A stretch of DNA of 47,401 nt from Lachnospiraceae bacterium (GTDB taxonomy: Bacteria > Bacillota > Clostridia > Lachnospirales > Lachnospiraceae), in NCBI GenBank assembly GCA_017457865.1, contig JAFTGN010000017.1, positions 1-47,401 on the forward strand, given 5' to 3'. The notes below the pieces were generated by a model. The model searched no databases. It was given only the letters and a program-made list of their open reading frames with translations, and was not told the origin of the DNA. Position 1 is the first letter of the stretch; every line of letters begins with the position of its first letter. The position numbers and the translations under genes are program-made. Below, one piece after another: positions 18,267 to 27,324 of the stretch.

Positions 18267-18824
18267 ATGGTAGATAAGCAGAAGGTGGAAGCAGCAGTGA
18301 GACTGCTATTGGAAGGAATTGGGGAAGACCCGGAACGTGCAGGATTGGCAGGTACACCAGACCGGATTGCCCGGATGTGTGAAGAGATTTACGGTGGGCT
18401 GGAGCAGGATGCCGCAGAACCGTTGTCTAAGACTTTTCCAGCAGAGGGAAGTGAACTGGTACTGGAAAAGGACATTACATTTTATTCTATGTGTGAGCAT
18501 CACCTGCTTCCATTTTATGGAAAGGCCCATATTGCTTATGTGCCAAATGGGCATGTGGTGGGTTTAAGCAAGCTGGCGCGTACTGTAGAAGTATATGCCC
18601 GCAGACCTCAGATACAAGAACAGCTGACGGCACAGATTGCAGATGCATTGATGGAGCATTTGGCACCGGCTGGTGCTATGGTGATCATAGAGGCAGAGCA
18701 TATGTGTATGACCATGCGTGGAGTGAAAAAGCCGGGAAGTAAGACTGTGACCTATGCATCCAGAGGGTGTATGGAAACGGAACAGATGCAGGAAAAGATT
18801 TTCCGCATGATTTCTATGGGATAA
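18267..18824 (+). CDS. folE: GTP cyclohydrolase I
   Basis: This enzyme converts GTP to 7,8-dihydroneopterin triphosphate, the first committed step of folate synthesis. The 185-residue type IA form keeps its zinc ligands: Cys-Glu-His-His in [14 protein letters not shown], and the second Cys in [28 protein letters not shown] is a family hallmark. It lies 36 bases after folC and 17 bases before folP, clearly in one operon. Confidence 0.95.
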   Translation: MVDKQKVEAAVRLLLEGIGEDPERAGLAGTPDRIARMCEEIYGGLEQDAAEPLSKTFPAEGSELVLEKDITFYSMCEHHLLPFYGKAHIAYVPNGHVVGLSKLARTVEVYARRPQIQEQLTAQIADALMEHLAPAGAMVIIEAEHMCMTMRGVKKPGSKTVTYASRGCMETEQMQEKIFRMISMG

Positions 18825-18841
18825 GTGAAAGGATCAAAAAT

Positions 18842-19684
18842 ATGAACATCGGAACAAGGGACTTTGACTTGGCACATCAGGTTTATATGATGGGGATTTT
18901 GAATGTGACACCGGATTCTTTTTCGGACGGTGGCAAGTGGAACAAAATGGATGCGGCACTGCATCATGTAGAGGAGATGATCAGGCAGGGGATGGATATT
19001 CTGGATATTGGGGGAGAATCTACCAGACCGGGGTATACTCTGTTGTCCGATGAAGAAGAAATAGACCGGGTGGTGCCAGTGATTGAAGCGGTCAAGACAC
19101 GGTTTGATGTACCGGTTTCCATTGATACATATAAAGGGGCAGTGGCAGAGGCTGCGGCAGTTGCCGGTGCAGACCTGCTCAATGATATATGGGGCTGTGC
19201 CTATGAAAAGAGAAAATTAGGACAGCCAGAAACAGGAAGCGGTGTGGCAAGGGTGGCAGTGAACTATCAGTTGCCGGTTTGTCTTATGCACAACCGGGCA
19301 GAGGCGGTTTATACGGATTATCTGAAAGAGGTGGCAGCAGATTTATCAGATAGTGTGTCCATCGCACTGTCAGCAGGGGTAAAAAAGGAGCAGATTATCT
19401 TAGATCCAGGTATTGGATTTGCCAAAAGCTATGAGCAGAATTTATTGTTGATGAAGCATTTAGAAACAGTGACGGAACTTGGGTATCCGGTACTTTTGGG
19501 GACTTCCAGAAAATCCATGATTGGACTGGCACTGGATTTGCCGGTGACAGAACGGGAGGAAGGTACCATTGCCACTACTGTGTTAGGAGTGGAAAAGGGC
19601 TGTTCCATTATCCGGGTACATAACGTCCAGGCGAATAGCAGAGCAGCAAAAATGACAAAGAAGATTTTAGAGGCAGGCATGTAA
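18842..19684 (+). CDS. folP: Dihydropteroate synthase
   Basis: This enzyme condenses dihydropterin pyrophosphate with p-aminobenzoate; it is the sulfonamide target. Motifs are in the expected order: GILNVTPDSFSDGG, GGESTRPGY, LLNDIWGC, LDPGIGFAKSYEQN, LGTSRKSMIG and RVHNV. ATG 18842 follows AAAGGATC. A longer frame from 18767 overlaps folE and is rejected. The gene is complete at 280 residues. Confidence 0.95.
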   Translation: MNIGTRDFDLAHQVYMMGILNVTPDSFSDGGKWNKMDAALHHVEEMIRQGMDILDIGGESTRPGYTLLSDEEEIDRVVPVIEAVKTRFDVPVSIDTYKGAVAEAAAVAGADLLNDIWGCAYEKRKLGQPETGSGVARVAVNYQLPVCLMHNRAEAVYTDYLKEVAADLSDSVSIALSAGVKKEQIILDPGIGFAKSYEQNLLLMKHLETVTELGYPVLLGTSRKSMIGLALDLPVTEREEGTIATTVLGVEKGCSIIRVHNVQANSRAAKMTKKILEAGM

Positions 19685-19766
19685 ACGAAGTATTTATATT
19701 GTGCATAAGTATACGTGAGTCGTACATTTGGGGATTGGAAAGGTGAGTTGAGGGTAGGGATTATTT

Positions 19767-20594
19767 ATGGATAAAATACGGATTCACAATTTGAAAGTAT
19801 TTGCCCATCATGGTGTGTATGAGGCAGAAAATCAGCTGGGGCAGATGTTTCTGGTCAATGTAGAGGCAAGCTGCCATACCAGAAAGGCAGGGTGTAGAGA
19901 TGCACTGGAGGATTCTGTCAGCTATGGGGTGATGGCAAGGGAAATCCATGCCTATATGCAGTCCCATACCTGTCAGCTGTTAGAGGCAGTGGCGGAGCAG
20001 CTGGCAGAGATGCTGCTTCTGGCACATCCCATGCTGGAATCCATTACGCTGGAAATCCGAAAACCCTGGGCACCGGTGGGATTGCCTTTGGATTATGTGT
20101 CAGTGGAAATCACAAGAGGCTGGCATACTGCATATATTGCTTTGGGTTCTAATTTAGGAGACAAAGAAGGGTATTTGCAGGCAGGCATCCATCACTTGAA
20201 ACAGTGTTCACAAATTATGGTAGAGCAAGTCTCCTCCTTTTTTGTGACAGAACCATATGGAGGAGTGGAGCAGGATGATTTTTTAAATGGGTGTATAAAA
20301 GTGAGAACACTGTTGTCCCCATTTGAATTGTTGGAAAAGATGCAGGAAGCAGAATATGCGTCCGGCAGAGAACGGCTGATACACTGGGGACCTCGTACAT
20401 TGGATTTGGATTTGTTGTTTTATGATCAGGAAATCATTTCCAGTCCCACTCTTGTGGTGCCTCATCCAGAGATTCCAAAGCGCACATTTGTGTTAGAGCC
20501 ATTGGCAGAGCTGGCACCGTGGTTGAGGCATCCTCAGACTGGTCTGACAGTACAGGAGATGCTTCAGAAGCTGCAAACCGGCCATTTATCTTGA
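19767..20594 (+). CDS. folBK: Fused dihydroneopterin aldolase and HPPK
   Basis: One polypeptide of 275 residues carries two consecutive folate steps. Residues 1 to about 117 form dihydroneopterin aldolase (FAHHGVYEAENQLGQ with the catalytic Glu, IRKPWAP with the Lys). Residues from about 122 form 6-hydroxymethyl-dihydropterin pyrophosphokinase (IALGSNLGDKEGYL, then GPRTLDLDLLFYD with its metal-binding Asp pair, HPEIPKRTFVLEPL). The fusion should channel the intermediate to FolP, encoded just upstream. TAGGGAT is the likely binding site. Confidence 0.93.
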   Translation: MDKIRIHNLKVFAHHGVYEAENQLGQMFLVNVEASCHTRKAGCRDALEDSVSYGVMAREIHAYMQSHTCQLLEAVAEQLAEMLLLAHPMLESITLEIRKPWAPVGLPLDYVSVEITRGWHTAYIALGSNLGDKEGYLQAGIHHLKQCSQIMVEQVSSFFVTEPYGGVEQDDFLNGCIKVRTLLSPFELLEKMQEAEYASGRERLIHWGPRTLDLDLLFYDQEIISSPTLVVPHPEIPKRTFVLEPLAELAPWLRHPQTGLTVQEMLQKLQTGHLS

Positions 20595-20622
20595 TGTGCT
20601 CTAAGGGCGGGGATTGGACCCA

Positions 20623-20652
20623 TTGCTCGTAGGAATAAAATTTCAATATAAT
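20623..20652 (+). promoter_or_regulatory. Promoter of pheA
   Basis: TTGCTC at 20623-20628 and TATAAT at 20647-20652 have an 18-base spacer, giving a start near 20659 and a leader of about 40 bases. Confidence 0.5.
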
Positions 20653-20701
20653 AACAGGCAATTATCTAACTTCAATACAAGAAAAAGGAATAGAATCAAA
20701 C

Positions 20702-21844
20702 ATGAAAGACTTGAGTGTGACGAGAAAAGAACTGGATGTAATCGACAATCAGATGAAAGAACTGTTTCAAAAACGTCTGAAACTGATGGAAGATGTAGTG
20801 GAATATAAAATGGAAGTGGGAAAACCTATTTTTGATGGAGAAAGAGAGCGGCAGAAACTTTCTTCTGTGACAGAAGATGTGGAAGGAGCATTTACAAAAC
20901 AGGCATTGACAGAACTGTTTTGCCAGATGATGGCAATTGGAAGAAAACTTCAATATCAGATTTTGTGTGAAAGCGGAAAGGCAGCAGAATATTCTTTTAC
21001 ATCCATTACAAAATTACAGACCGATCATGTCCAGATTGTCTATCAGGGAGTGGAAGGGGCGTATAGCCATGCCGCATCCCTGCAAGTGTTTGGACAGGAG
21101 GCACAGGTTCGCTCTGTGGCAACCTTTGAAGCAGCGATGGAGGAAGTAGCAGAAGGGCGAGCCGATTATGCAGTGTTGCCCATTGAAAATTCCAGAGCAG
21201 GTGCAGTGGGAGATGTGTATGATTTGTTGATGAAATATGACAATACCATTGTAGCAGAAACTTATTTACGAGTGGAACATTGCCTGTTGGCATTGCCAGG
21301 TACATCTTTTTCAGACATTCGCACCGTATACTCTCATCCACAAGGATTGATGCAGTGTGCCGGATTCATGGAGAAGCATAGGGAGATACAGCAGGTCAGC
21401 CAGAGCAATACAGCAGTCAGTGCCAGAAAAGTAGTGGAAGACGGAGATGCTTCCTGTGGTGCCATTGCAAGTGAACTGGCAGGTAGTTTGTACGGCCTGG
21501 AAGTGTTGGAACGTGGCATCAGCGATGACAAAAACAATACCACCCGTTTTATTATTGTACAAAAAAAGAAAGAATATCTGGCGGATGCACAGAAAATCAG
21601 CATTTGTATTGAAACAGAGCATGTCAGTGGTGCGTTGTATAACCAGCTGTCTCACTTTATCTTCAACGGATTGAATATGACCAAGATTGAGTCCAGGCCC
21701 ATTCCGGATCGGGCGTGGGAATATCGGTTTTACATAGATTTTGAAGGAAATTTGAGCAGGCCAGAGGTGGAAAATGCGCTGTTTGGATTGGAAAAAGAAG
21801 CCAGTCGGCTGAAAATTTTGGGAAATTATTCCACCAGGGAATAG
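20702..21844 (+). CDS. pheA: Bifunctional chorismate mutase / prephenate dehydratase
   Basis: A 380-residue enzyme for two steps towards phenylalanine. Residues 1-90 form the AroQ chorismate mutase helices (ELDVIDNQMKELFQKRLKL, then VGKPIFDGERE). The prephenate dehydratase domain starts at YQGVEGAYSHAA and contains the catalytic TRF motif in NNTTRFIIV. A C-terminal ACT domain keeps the phenylalanine-binding signatures GAL (SGALYNQL) and ESRP (KIESRPIP), so feedback inhibition is likely. AAAAGGAA lies before ATG 20702. Confidence 0.95.
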   Translation: MKDLSVTRKELDVIDNQMKELFQKRLKLMEDVVEYKMEVGKPIFDGERERQKLSSVTEDVEGAFTKQALTELFCQMMAIGRKLQYQILCESGKAAEYSFTSITKLQTDHVQIVYQGVEGAYSHAASLQVFGQEAQVRSVATFEAAMEEVAEGRADYAVLPIENSRAGAVGDVYDLLMKYDNTIVAETYLRVEHCLLALPGTSFSDIRTVYSHPQGLMQCAGFMEKHREIQQVSQSNTAVSARKVVEDGDASCGAIASELAGSLYGLEVLERGISDDKNNTTRFIIVQKKKEYLADAQKISICIETEHVSGALYNQLSHFIFNGLNMTKIESRPIPDRAWEYRFYIDFEGNLSRPEVENALFGLEKEASRLKILGNYSTRE

Positions 21845-21873
21845 ATATCAATAAAAAGTAAGGGGGAAGATGC

Positions 21874-23403
21874 ATGCCGATGAAAAGAATTGCAGTTGTA
21901 GACATTGGTTCAGCGGGAATTCTGATGCAGATTTATGAGATTTCTCCAAAAGGGACCATACAGGTTGTGGATCGGGTACACCAGAATATTATTCTGGGTA
22001 AGGATACATATGTAGACAGAACAGTGCGTTATGAGAGAATCGATGAAATTTGTAAGATATTGCTGGAATATCGCAAGATTGCCGGTACTTATACAGTGGA
22101 AGATATGATTGTAGTAGGAACCAGTGCGTTGCGGGAAGCTGGCAACCGGACATTGGTGTTGGATCAGATTCGCCTGCATACAGGATTTCAGGTACGGATT
22201 TTTAGCAACTTAGAGCAAAGGTACATGTGCTACAAGGCATTGGCCGCAGAGGAAAATGTATTCAATCGACTGATTGAAAACGGTGCGGCAATCGTGGATG
22301 TAAGTGCAGGCAGTGTGCAGATTTCACTGTTTGACAAGAAGATGATTTCCACACAGAATATGAAAATTGGTCCTATGCGGATTCAGGAACTGATCGGGGC
22401 AGTGACAGAGGAAAGTGAACTGAAGAATATCATTGCGGAACTGATCGACCATGATTTACAGGATTATGAGCGGATGTTGTTAAAGGACCGGGAAATTCAA
22501 AATCTGATTGTGGTCAGCACTGCCATGGACCGGGTGGCATGGAAGTATTGTAAGCAGGAACAAAATGCGTTGAGCAAAGAGGAATTTGAGGCAATTTACC
22601 AGAAGTTAAGCCGCATGAGCATCAGCCAGCTGGCAGATGAATTAGAACAGTCCAAGACAGAAGCCACTACGATTATGACCAATTTGTTGGTATATAAGAA
22701 GATGATGGACTGTTTTGGGGCAAAGTCTATGTGGCTGCCAAAAGTCAATTTATGTGATGGCGTGGCGGCAGATTATGCAGACAAAAATGGTATTGTTCGT
22801 TTGAAACATAATTTCGAAGAGGATATTCTTTCTTCCGCGCGGTATTTGAGCAAGCGGTATAAAGGAAATAAAACAGACGCAGCGTTGCTAGAGCAGATTG
22901 CAGGCAGTGTGTTTGATGCATCATCAGCCATTCATGGTTTGGGAAAACGGGAACGACTGTTGTTACAGTTGGCAGCGATCTTACAGGACTGTGGAAGATT
23001 TGTCAGTATCAGTGCTCCAGGGGCATGCTCCTACAATATTATCTGCTCCACAGAGTTGATTGGATTGTCCCCTACCGAACAGAGGATGCTGGCGTATATT
23101 GTGAAATTCAATACCGATCCCATACTGGCATATGAGGAACTGGCAGGTACATTGAGTGAAATCCAGTATTTGATTCTGACCAAGCTGACCGCCATTTTAC
23201 GTCTGAGTACGGCAGTGCTGCCGGTGGTGAGACGCAGAATGAAAAATGTGAAGATAGAAGTGAAGAGGAATCAGATGCTGATTACCGGAGAGGCAAGCGG
23301 AAAGATGACATTGGAACGGGTATTGTTCCAGAGTCAGGCAGATTATTTTGAACAGATTTTCGGCATACGGCCGGTGATTCGTCAGAAAAAAGGAGGGAAT
23401 TAA
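21874..23403 (+). CDS. Ppx/GppA-family protein, possibly non-canonical
   Basis: A 509-residue protein with an ASKHA-type Ppx/GppA fold and a C-terminal HD-like helical region. It directly precedes ppk, suggesting a role in polyphosphate turnover. Family landmarks are AVVDIGSAGILMQIYEI at the N-terminus and VGTSALREAGNR at about 81-92. The second phosphate loop, usually DIGGGS, reads DVSAGS at about 142-147, and the usual DIGSNS reads DIGSAG. The EE pair after the second segment reads EQ. The fold is therefore clear but catalysis is uncertain; it may be a regulatory homologue. AGGGGGAAG supports the start; the ATG at 21880 is an alternative. Confidence 0.75.
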   Translation: MPMKRIAVVDIGSAGILMQIYEISPKGTIQVVDRVHQNIILGKDTYVDRTVRYERIDEICKILLEYRKIAGTYTVEDMIVVGTSALREAGNRTLVLDQIRLHTGFQVRIFSNLEQRYMCYKALAAEENVFNRLIENGAAIVDVSAGSVQISLFDKKMISTQNMKIGPMRIQELIGAVTEESELKNIIAELIDHDLQDYERMLLKDREIQNLIVVSTAMDRVAWKYCKQEQNALSKEEFEAIYQKLSRMSISQLADELEQSKTEATTIMTNLLVYKKMMDCFGAKSMWLPKVNLCDGVAADYADKNGIVRLKHNFEEDILSSARYLSKRYKGNKTDAALLEQIAGSVFDASSAIHGLGKRERLLLQLAAILQDCGRFVSISAPGACSYNIICSTELIGLSPTEQRMLAYIVKFNTDPILAYEELAGTLSEIQYLILTKLTAILRLSTAVLPVVRRRMKNVKIEVKRNQMLITGEASGKMTLERVLFQSQADYFEQIFGIRPVIRQKKGGN

Positions 23404-25542
23404 ATGGCAGAAGAGTTTACCAGAAAGGAATATTTTCGGAATCGGGAACTAAGCTGGATTCAATTTGATGATCGTATTTTAAGTGAGGCCAAAGATACCA
23501 CATTGCCGTTATTGGAACGGATCAAGTTTTTGAGCATCACCGCCTCCAATCTGGATGAGTTTTTTATGGTGCGTGTGGCATCTTTAAAAGACCAGGTCCA
23601 TGCAAACTATAAAAAAGAGGACATTGCCGGGATGCGTCCGGCAGAGCAGCTAGAGCAGATTGGAATGGAACTGCACCGCTTTGTGGCAGACCAATATCAG
23701 ACCTATCAGGATTTACTGCCCTTGTTAGAGGCGGAAGGGCTGTATCTGGTTCCCAGTCATGAGTCACTGAGTACAGCAGACAGTGTTTATGTAGACCAGT
23801 ATTTTATGGATACGGTGTATCCGGTATTGACACCGATGGCAGTGGATTCTTCCAGACCATTTCCGTTGATTCGCAATAAGAGTTTGAACATTGCGGCACT
23901 GATTTTATCCAAGAAAGAAAAGAAAGCAGAGCCAGAGTTTGCGACCGTGCAGGTTCCTTCTGTACTGCCTCGCCTGGTACAGATTCCTACCACAGATGGC
24001 AGCACCCGATTGATTTTATTGGAGGAGATCATTGAGCGAAACATTCAAAAACTGTTTTTGAATTATGATGTGGTTTGTGCCCATCCATACCGGATTGAGC
24101 GCAATTCCGATTTGGGGATTGACGAAGAGGATGCAGAGGATTTGCTAAAGGAAATCCAGCGTTCTTTGAAGCGCAGGCAGTGGGGCGAAGCCATCAAGCT
24201 GGAAATTGACGCAGGTGTGGACAAAAAACTGTTACGTGTTCTGAAGAAGGAATTGGAGATTAAAGATGAGGATGTATATCTGATCAATGGTCCTCTGGAT
24301 CTGACTTTCCTGATGAAGGTGTATGGAGTGGATGGATTTGAAGAGCTGCGTGTGGAAAAGTATATCCCCCAGCCAGTGCCGGAAATTGATCCAGAGTTGA
24401 GTTTATTTGAAAACATCCGCAAAGGTGACATTCTCCTTCACCATCCATACCAGACCTTTGATCCGGTGGTGGATTTTGTACGTCAGGCATCTACCGATCC
24501 CAAGGTGCTTGCCATTAAGCAGACACTGTATCGTGTCAGTGGCAATTCCCCTATTATTGCGGCATTGATCAAAGCGGCAGATAATGGCAAACAGGTCACT
24601 GTACTGGTGGAGTTAAAAGCCCGTTTTGATGAGGAAAATAACATTGGATGGGCGTTGAAACTGGAAAAAGCAGGCTGTCATGTGATTTATGGCCTGAAGG
24701 GGTTGAAGACTCATAGCAAGATTACGCTGGTGGTCAGAAATGAAGAAGACGGCATTCGCAGATATGTGCATCTGGGAACCGGAAATTACAATGATTCCAC
24801 AGCAAAGCTGTATACAGATATGGGACTTCTGACTTGCAGCAATGCCATTGGGGAGGATGCAACTGCGGTATTTAACATGCTGTCTGGTTATTCGGAACCT
24901 CTTGGCTGGAATAAATTGTCTGTGGCACCGTTGTGGCTGCGGAAGCGGTTTTTAAGTTTGATTGAACGGGAGACACGACATGCAAAGGAGGGGCGCAGTG
25001 CTCATATCATTGCGAAAATGAATTCCCTTTGCGATAGAGGTATCATTGCGGCTTTGTATGCGGCATCTGCTGCTGGTGTGAAGATTGAGTTGATTGTTCG
25101 TGGAATCTGCTGTCTGAAAGTGGGGATTCCAGGTGTCAGTGAAAATATTTCGGTTCGTTCTATTGTGGGCAATTTCTTAGAGCATAGCCGGATTTTCTAC
25201 TTCTATAATGATGGAGACAGCGAAATCTATATGGGCAGCGCAGACTGGATGCCTCGAAATCTGGACCGTCGTGTGGAAATATTGTTCCCAGTGGAAAATC
25301 CACAGTTAAAAGAAGAGGTGATGCATATCCTGGAAGTACAATTGGCAGATAACGTAAAGGCCCACCAATTGCAGGCAGATGGTACTTATACGAAACCGGA
25401 CAGAGGAGAGGCAGAGCCTGTGATGAGCCAGAACCAGTTCTGTAAAGAGGCAAAGGCAAAAGGAAAAAAGAATGTGAAATTTCCCATTGATGAACGGCAT
25501 TTTGAACCGATGGAAGCGGTTCCTGTATCAGAACATAGTTAA
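23404..25542 (+). CDS. ppk: Polyphosphate kinase 1
   Basis: This enzyme reversibly makes inorganic polyphosphate from ATP. The 712-residue length is typical of PPK1. The N-terminal domain starts FRNRELSWIQFDDRIL and includes SNLDEFFMVR. Both catalytic phospholipase-D-like histidines are present: THSKITLVV and EHSRIFYF. GSADWMPRNLDRRVE closes the C-terminal domain. The ATG directly follows the ppx-like stop, with GGAGG at 23393-23397, so the two are coupled. Confidence 0.96.
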   Translation: MAEEFTRKEYFRNRELSWIQFDDRILSEAKDTTLPLLERIKFLSITASNLDEFFMVRVASLKDQVHANYKKEDIAGMRPAEQLEQIGMELHRFVADQYQTYQDLLPLLEAEGLYLVPSHESLSTADSVYVDQYFMDTVYPVLTPMAVDSSRPFPLIRNKSLNIAALILSKKEKKAEPEFATVQVPSVLPRLVQIPTTDGSTRLILLEEIIERNIQKLFLNYDVVCAHPYRIERNSDLGIDEEDAEDLLKEIQRSLKRRQWGEAIKLEIDAGVDKKLLRVLKKELEIKDEDVYLINGPLDLTFLMKVYGVDGFEELRVEKYIPQPVPEIDPELSLFENIRKGDILLHHPYQTFDPVVDFVRQASTDPKVLAIKQTLYRVSGNSPIIAALIKAADNGKQVTVLVELKARFDEENNIGWALKLEKAGCHVIYGLKGLKTHSKITLVVRNEEDGIRRYVHLGTGNYNDSTAKLYTDMGLLTCSNAIGEDATAVFNMLSGYSEPLGWNKLSVAPLWLRKRFLSLIERETRHAKEGRSAHIIAKMNSLCDRGIIAALYAASAAGVKIELIVRGICCLKVGIPGVSENISVRSIVGNFLEHSRIFYFYNDGDSEIYMGSADWMPRNLDRRVEILFPVENPQLKEEVMHILEVQLADNVKAHQLQADGTYTKPDRGEAEPVMSQNQFCKEAKAKGKKNVKFPIDERHFEPMEAVPVSEHS

Positions 25543-25592
25543 AGTAAGAAAAACATTCTGCAATAGAAATTTCTTATTATAATTATAAAGCA

Positions 25593-25753
25593 CAAACAAA
25601 GCCACTCAGCAAAACAGAAAGTTCTTTGCTGGGTGGCTTTGTTGCACAAATATAAGAACTGATGCAAAAGGGGAGGGGGGACAAATAATTTGCATCAGGG
25701 GGTCTGCATATTTCCTATTTTAAATAAATTTCAAACGATTTCTCTTTCTTATC
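25593..25753 (-). ncRNA. Candidate small RNA A with C-rich loop
   Basis: On the minus strand a promoter (TTGTTT 25788-25783, 17 bases, TATACT 25765-25760) predicts a start near 25753. The RNA of about 160 nt would begin with ATAAGAA (25752-25746), which pairs with TTCTTAT (25658-25652). Between them lies a hairpin with arms TGATGCAAA (25697-25689) and TTTGCATCA (25668-25660) and a 20-base loop containing CCCCCCTCCCCT. ACCCCC precedes the hairpin. The terminator stem at 25596-25642 ends the unit. No open reading frame of note is present. The C-rich loop could pair with ribosome binding sites, as known for several Firmicute small RNAs. Confidence 0.5.
25596..25642. terminator. Bidirectional terminator after ppk
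   Basis: ACAAAGCCAC-T-CAGCAAA at 25596-25613 pairs with TTTGCTGGGTGGCTTTGT at 25625-25642, with one mismatch. T-rich sequence follows on both strands, so it can end ppk on the plus strand and the small RNA candidate on the minus strand. Confidence 0.8.
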
Positions 25754-25759
25754 ACTACT

Positions 25760-25788
25760 AGTATACAACAAATGAAATCAAAAAACAA
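25760..25788 (-). promoter_or_regulatory. Minus-strand promoter of small RNA A
   Basis: TTGTTT (25788-25783) and TATACT (25765-25760) with a 17-base spacer, on the minus strand inside the ppk to desulfurase gap (25543-25940). The rest of that gap, 25789-25940, is AT-rich and shows no gene. Confidence 0.5.
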
Positions 25789-25940
25789 TATAGATTTGAA
25801 AAAAATCTCGAAAATTATCGAAAAAAAATTCGCAATTATCAAAACAGAAACGAATTGGAATTTTTTCATGATGACACATTTTGGAAAAAATGCCATAGGC
25901 TAAAGTAGGACAACAATGCAGAAAAAGGAGTGTGAATGGC

Positions 25941-27095
25941 ATGATATACATGGATCATGCTGCCACTACTGCACTGCATCCATCGGCATACAAGGCCATG
26001 GAGCCTTATCTGCAGGAGCAGTATGGCAATCCGTCAGGGTCGTATACCCTGTCAGCACAGGCAAAAGAAGCTGTGGAGTGGGCAAGGATGCAGGCTGCCA
26101 GGTTGATTGGAGCCAGACCAGAGGAAATTTATTTTACCTCCGGTGGAACAGAGGCAGATAACTGGGCATTACGTGGCATGTTGTGGCAGACTGCCCCAAA
26201 AGGAAGACATCTGATTACCAGCAGCATTGAACATCCGGCAGTGGGAAATACTTGCCGGTATCTGGAACAAATGGGATATGAAGTCACCTGGTTACAACCG
26301 GATACGGATGGAGTGATTCATCCGGAGCAGGTACGGCAGGCAGTCAGAGGGGATACCGTATTGGTATCCATTATGATGGCAAATAATGAAGTGGGAACCA
26401 TTGAACCCATACGGGAAATCGGCCGGTATCTCCGCAACAAAAACATTCTGTTTCATACAGATGCGGTACAAGCCTGCGGACAGATTCCAGTGGATGTAAA
26501 TGATTTGATGGTGGATTTGCTGTCTGCCAGCGGGCATAAATTTGGAGGCCCGAAAGGGACAGGTTTTCTTTATGTGCGAAAAGAACTGTCCATAGAGCCT
26601 TTGATTTTTGGGGGCGGACAGGAAAGAGGGGGACGTTCCGGTACAGAAAATGTAGCAGGCATTGTAGGGTTGGGGGAAGCGGCCAGGCAAGCGGCTGGTA
26701 CACTGCCATATCGGATGCGCAATGTACAGATGCTGCGCAATTATATGCTGCATCGGCTGGAACGGGAAATTCCCGGATTGCAGTTAAATGGCAGCAGGCG
26801 CAGAAGACTGCCCTGTAATCTGAATATCAGCATCAAAGGGGCAGATAGCAGAGAGATGATCGGGGCAATGGACAAAGCAGGTATTTGTGTGTCTGCCCGT
26901 TCCGCGTGCAGCAGTGGCAAACTGCCCGGTTCTCATGTGTTGACAGCTCTTCTGGTGCCGGAAGAATATCAAAATGGAACATTGCGAATTACTTTAGGCA
27001 GTGAGAATACGAAAGAAGAGGTAGACTATGTGATAAAAACTATATTGGAGTTTTTAAAGAAAAAGAAAATTATTCCAGACAAATATTCCAAATAG
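25941..27095 (+). CDS. Cysteine desulfurase (NifS/IscS family)
   Basis: A PLP enzyme that takes sulfur from cysteine for iron-sulfur clusters or tRNA thiolation. Its 384 residues include MDHAATTALHP at the N-terminus, TSGGTEADNWAL, the PLP lysine in SASGHKFGGPKG, and the persulfide cysteine in SARSACSSGKLPGS. GGAG at 25927-25930 favours ATG 25941 over the GTG at 25932. No iscU, thiI or mnmA lies next to it, so the sulfur acceptor is not indicated. The downstream gene asnS has its own promoter. Confidence 0.9.
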   Translation: MIYMDHAATTALHPSAYKAMEPYLQEQYGNPSGSYTLSAQAKEAVEWARMQAARLIGARPEEIYFTSGGTEADNWALRGMLWQTAPKGRHLITSSIEHPAVGNTCRYLEQMGYEVTWLQPDTDGVIHPEQVRQAVRGDTVLVSIMMANNEVGTIEPIREIGRYLRNKNILFHTDAVQACGQIPVDVNDLMVDLLSASGHKFGGPKGTGFLYVRKELSIEPLIFGGGQERGGRSGTENVAGIVGLGEAARQAAGTLPYRMRNVQMLRNYMLHRLEREIPGLQLNGSRRRRLPCNLNISIKGADSREMIGAMDKAGICVSARSACSSGKLPGSHVLTALLVPEEYQNGTLRITLGSENTKEEVDYVIKTILEFLKKKKIIPDKYSK

Positions 27096-27167
27096 CAAAA
27101 TAGAACAGAATTTTTGTAAAAACGGAGAGGATTTCAAAAGAAAGACGGAGAAAAGTGGGAAAAACGG

Positions 27168-27196
27168 TTGTCAGACTATGGAAAAAAAGTTATACT
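27168..27196 (+). promoter_or_regulatory. Promoter of asnS
   Basis: TTGTCA at 27168-27173 and TATACT at 27191-27196 have a 17-base spacer. The leader is about 120 bases. Confidence 0.7.
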
Positions 27197-27251
27197 GAAT
27201 TTAACAAAAGCGCATACTAGAAAAAGAAGGCATATAAAAGCAATCAAATAG

Positions 27252-27277
27252 CGCAGGTGAAAGGCACCTGCGTTATT
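27252..27277 (+). promoter_or_regulatory. Hairpin in the asnS leader
   Basis: CGCAGGTG (27252-27259) pairs with CACCTGCG (27265-27272) around a 5-base loop, followed by TTATTT. It could act as an attenuator. The leader is too short for a T-box and no T-box core motif is visible. Confidence 0.45.
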
Positions 27278-27324
27278 TCCATTGCGAGAGGAGCTTTGTA
27301 AAAATGGAAATTCTAGGAGGAATT

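Noticed and set aside
27197-27324. T-box riboswitch before asnS
   Set aside because: The leader is only about 120 bases with one 8-bp hairpin, and the T-box core sequence is not seen.
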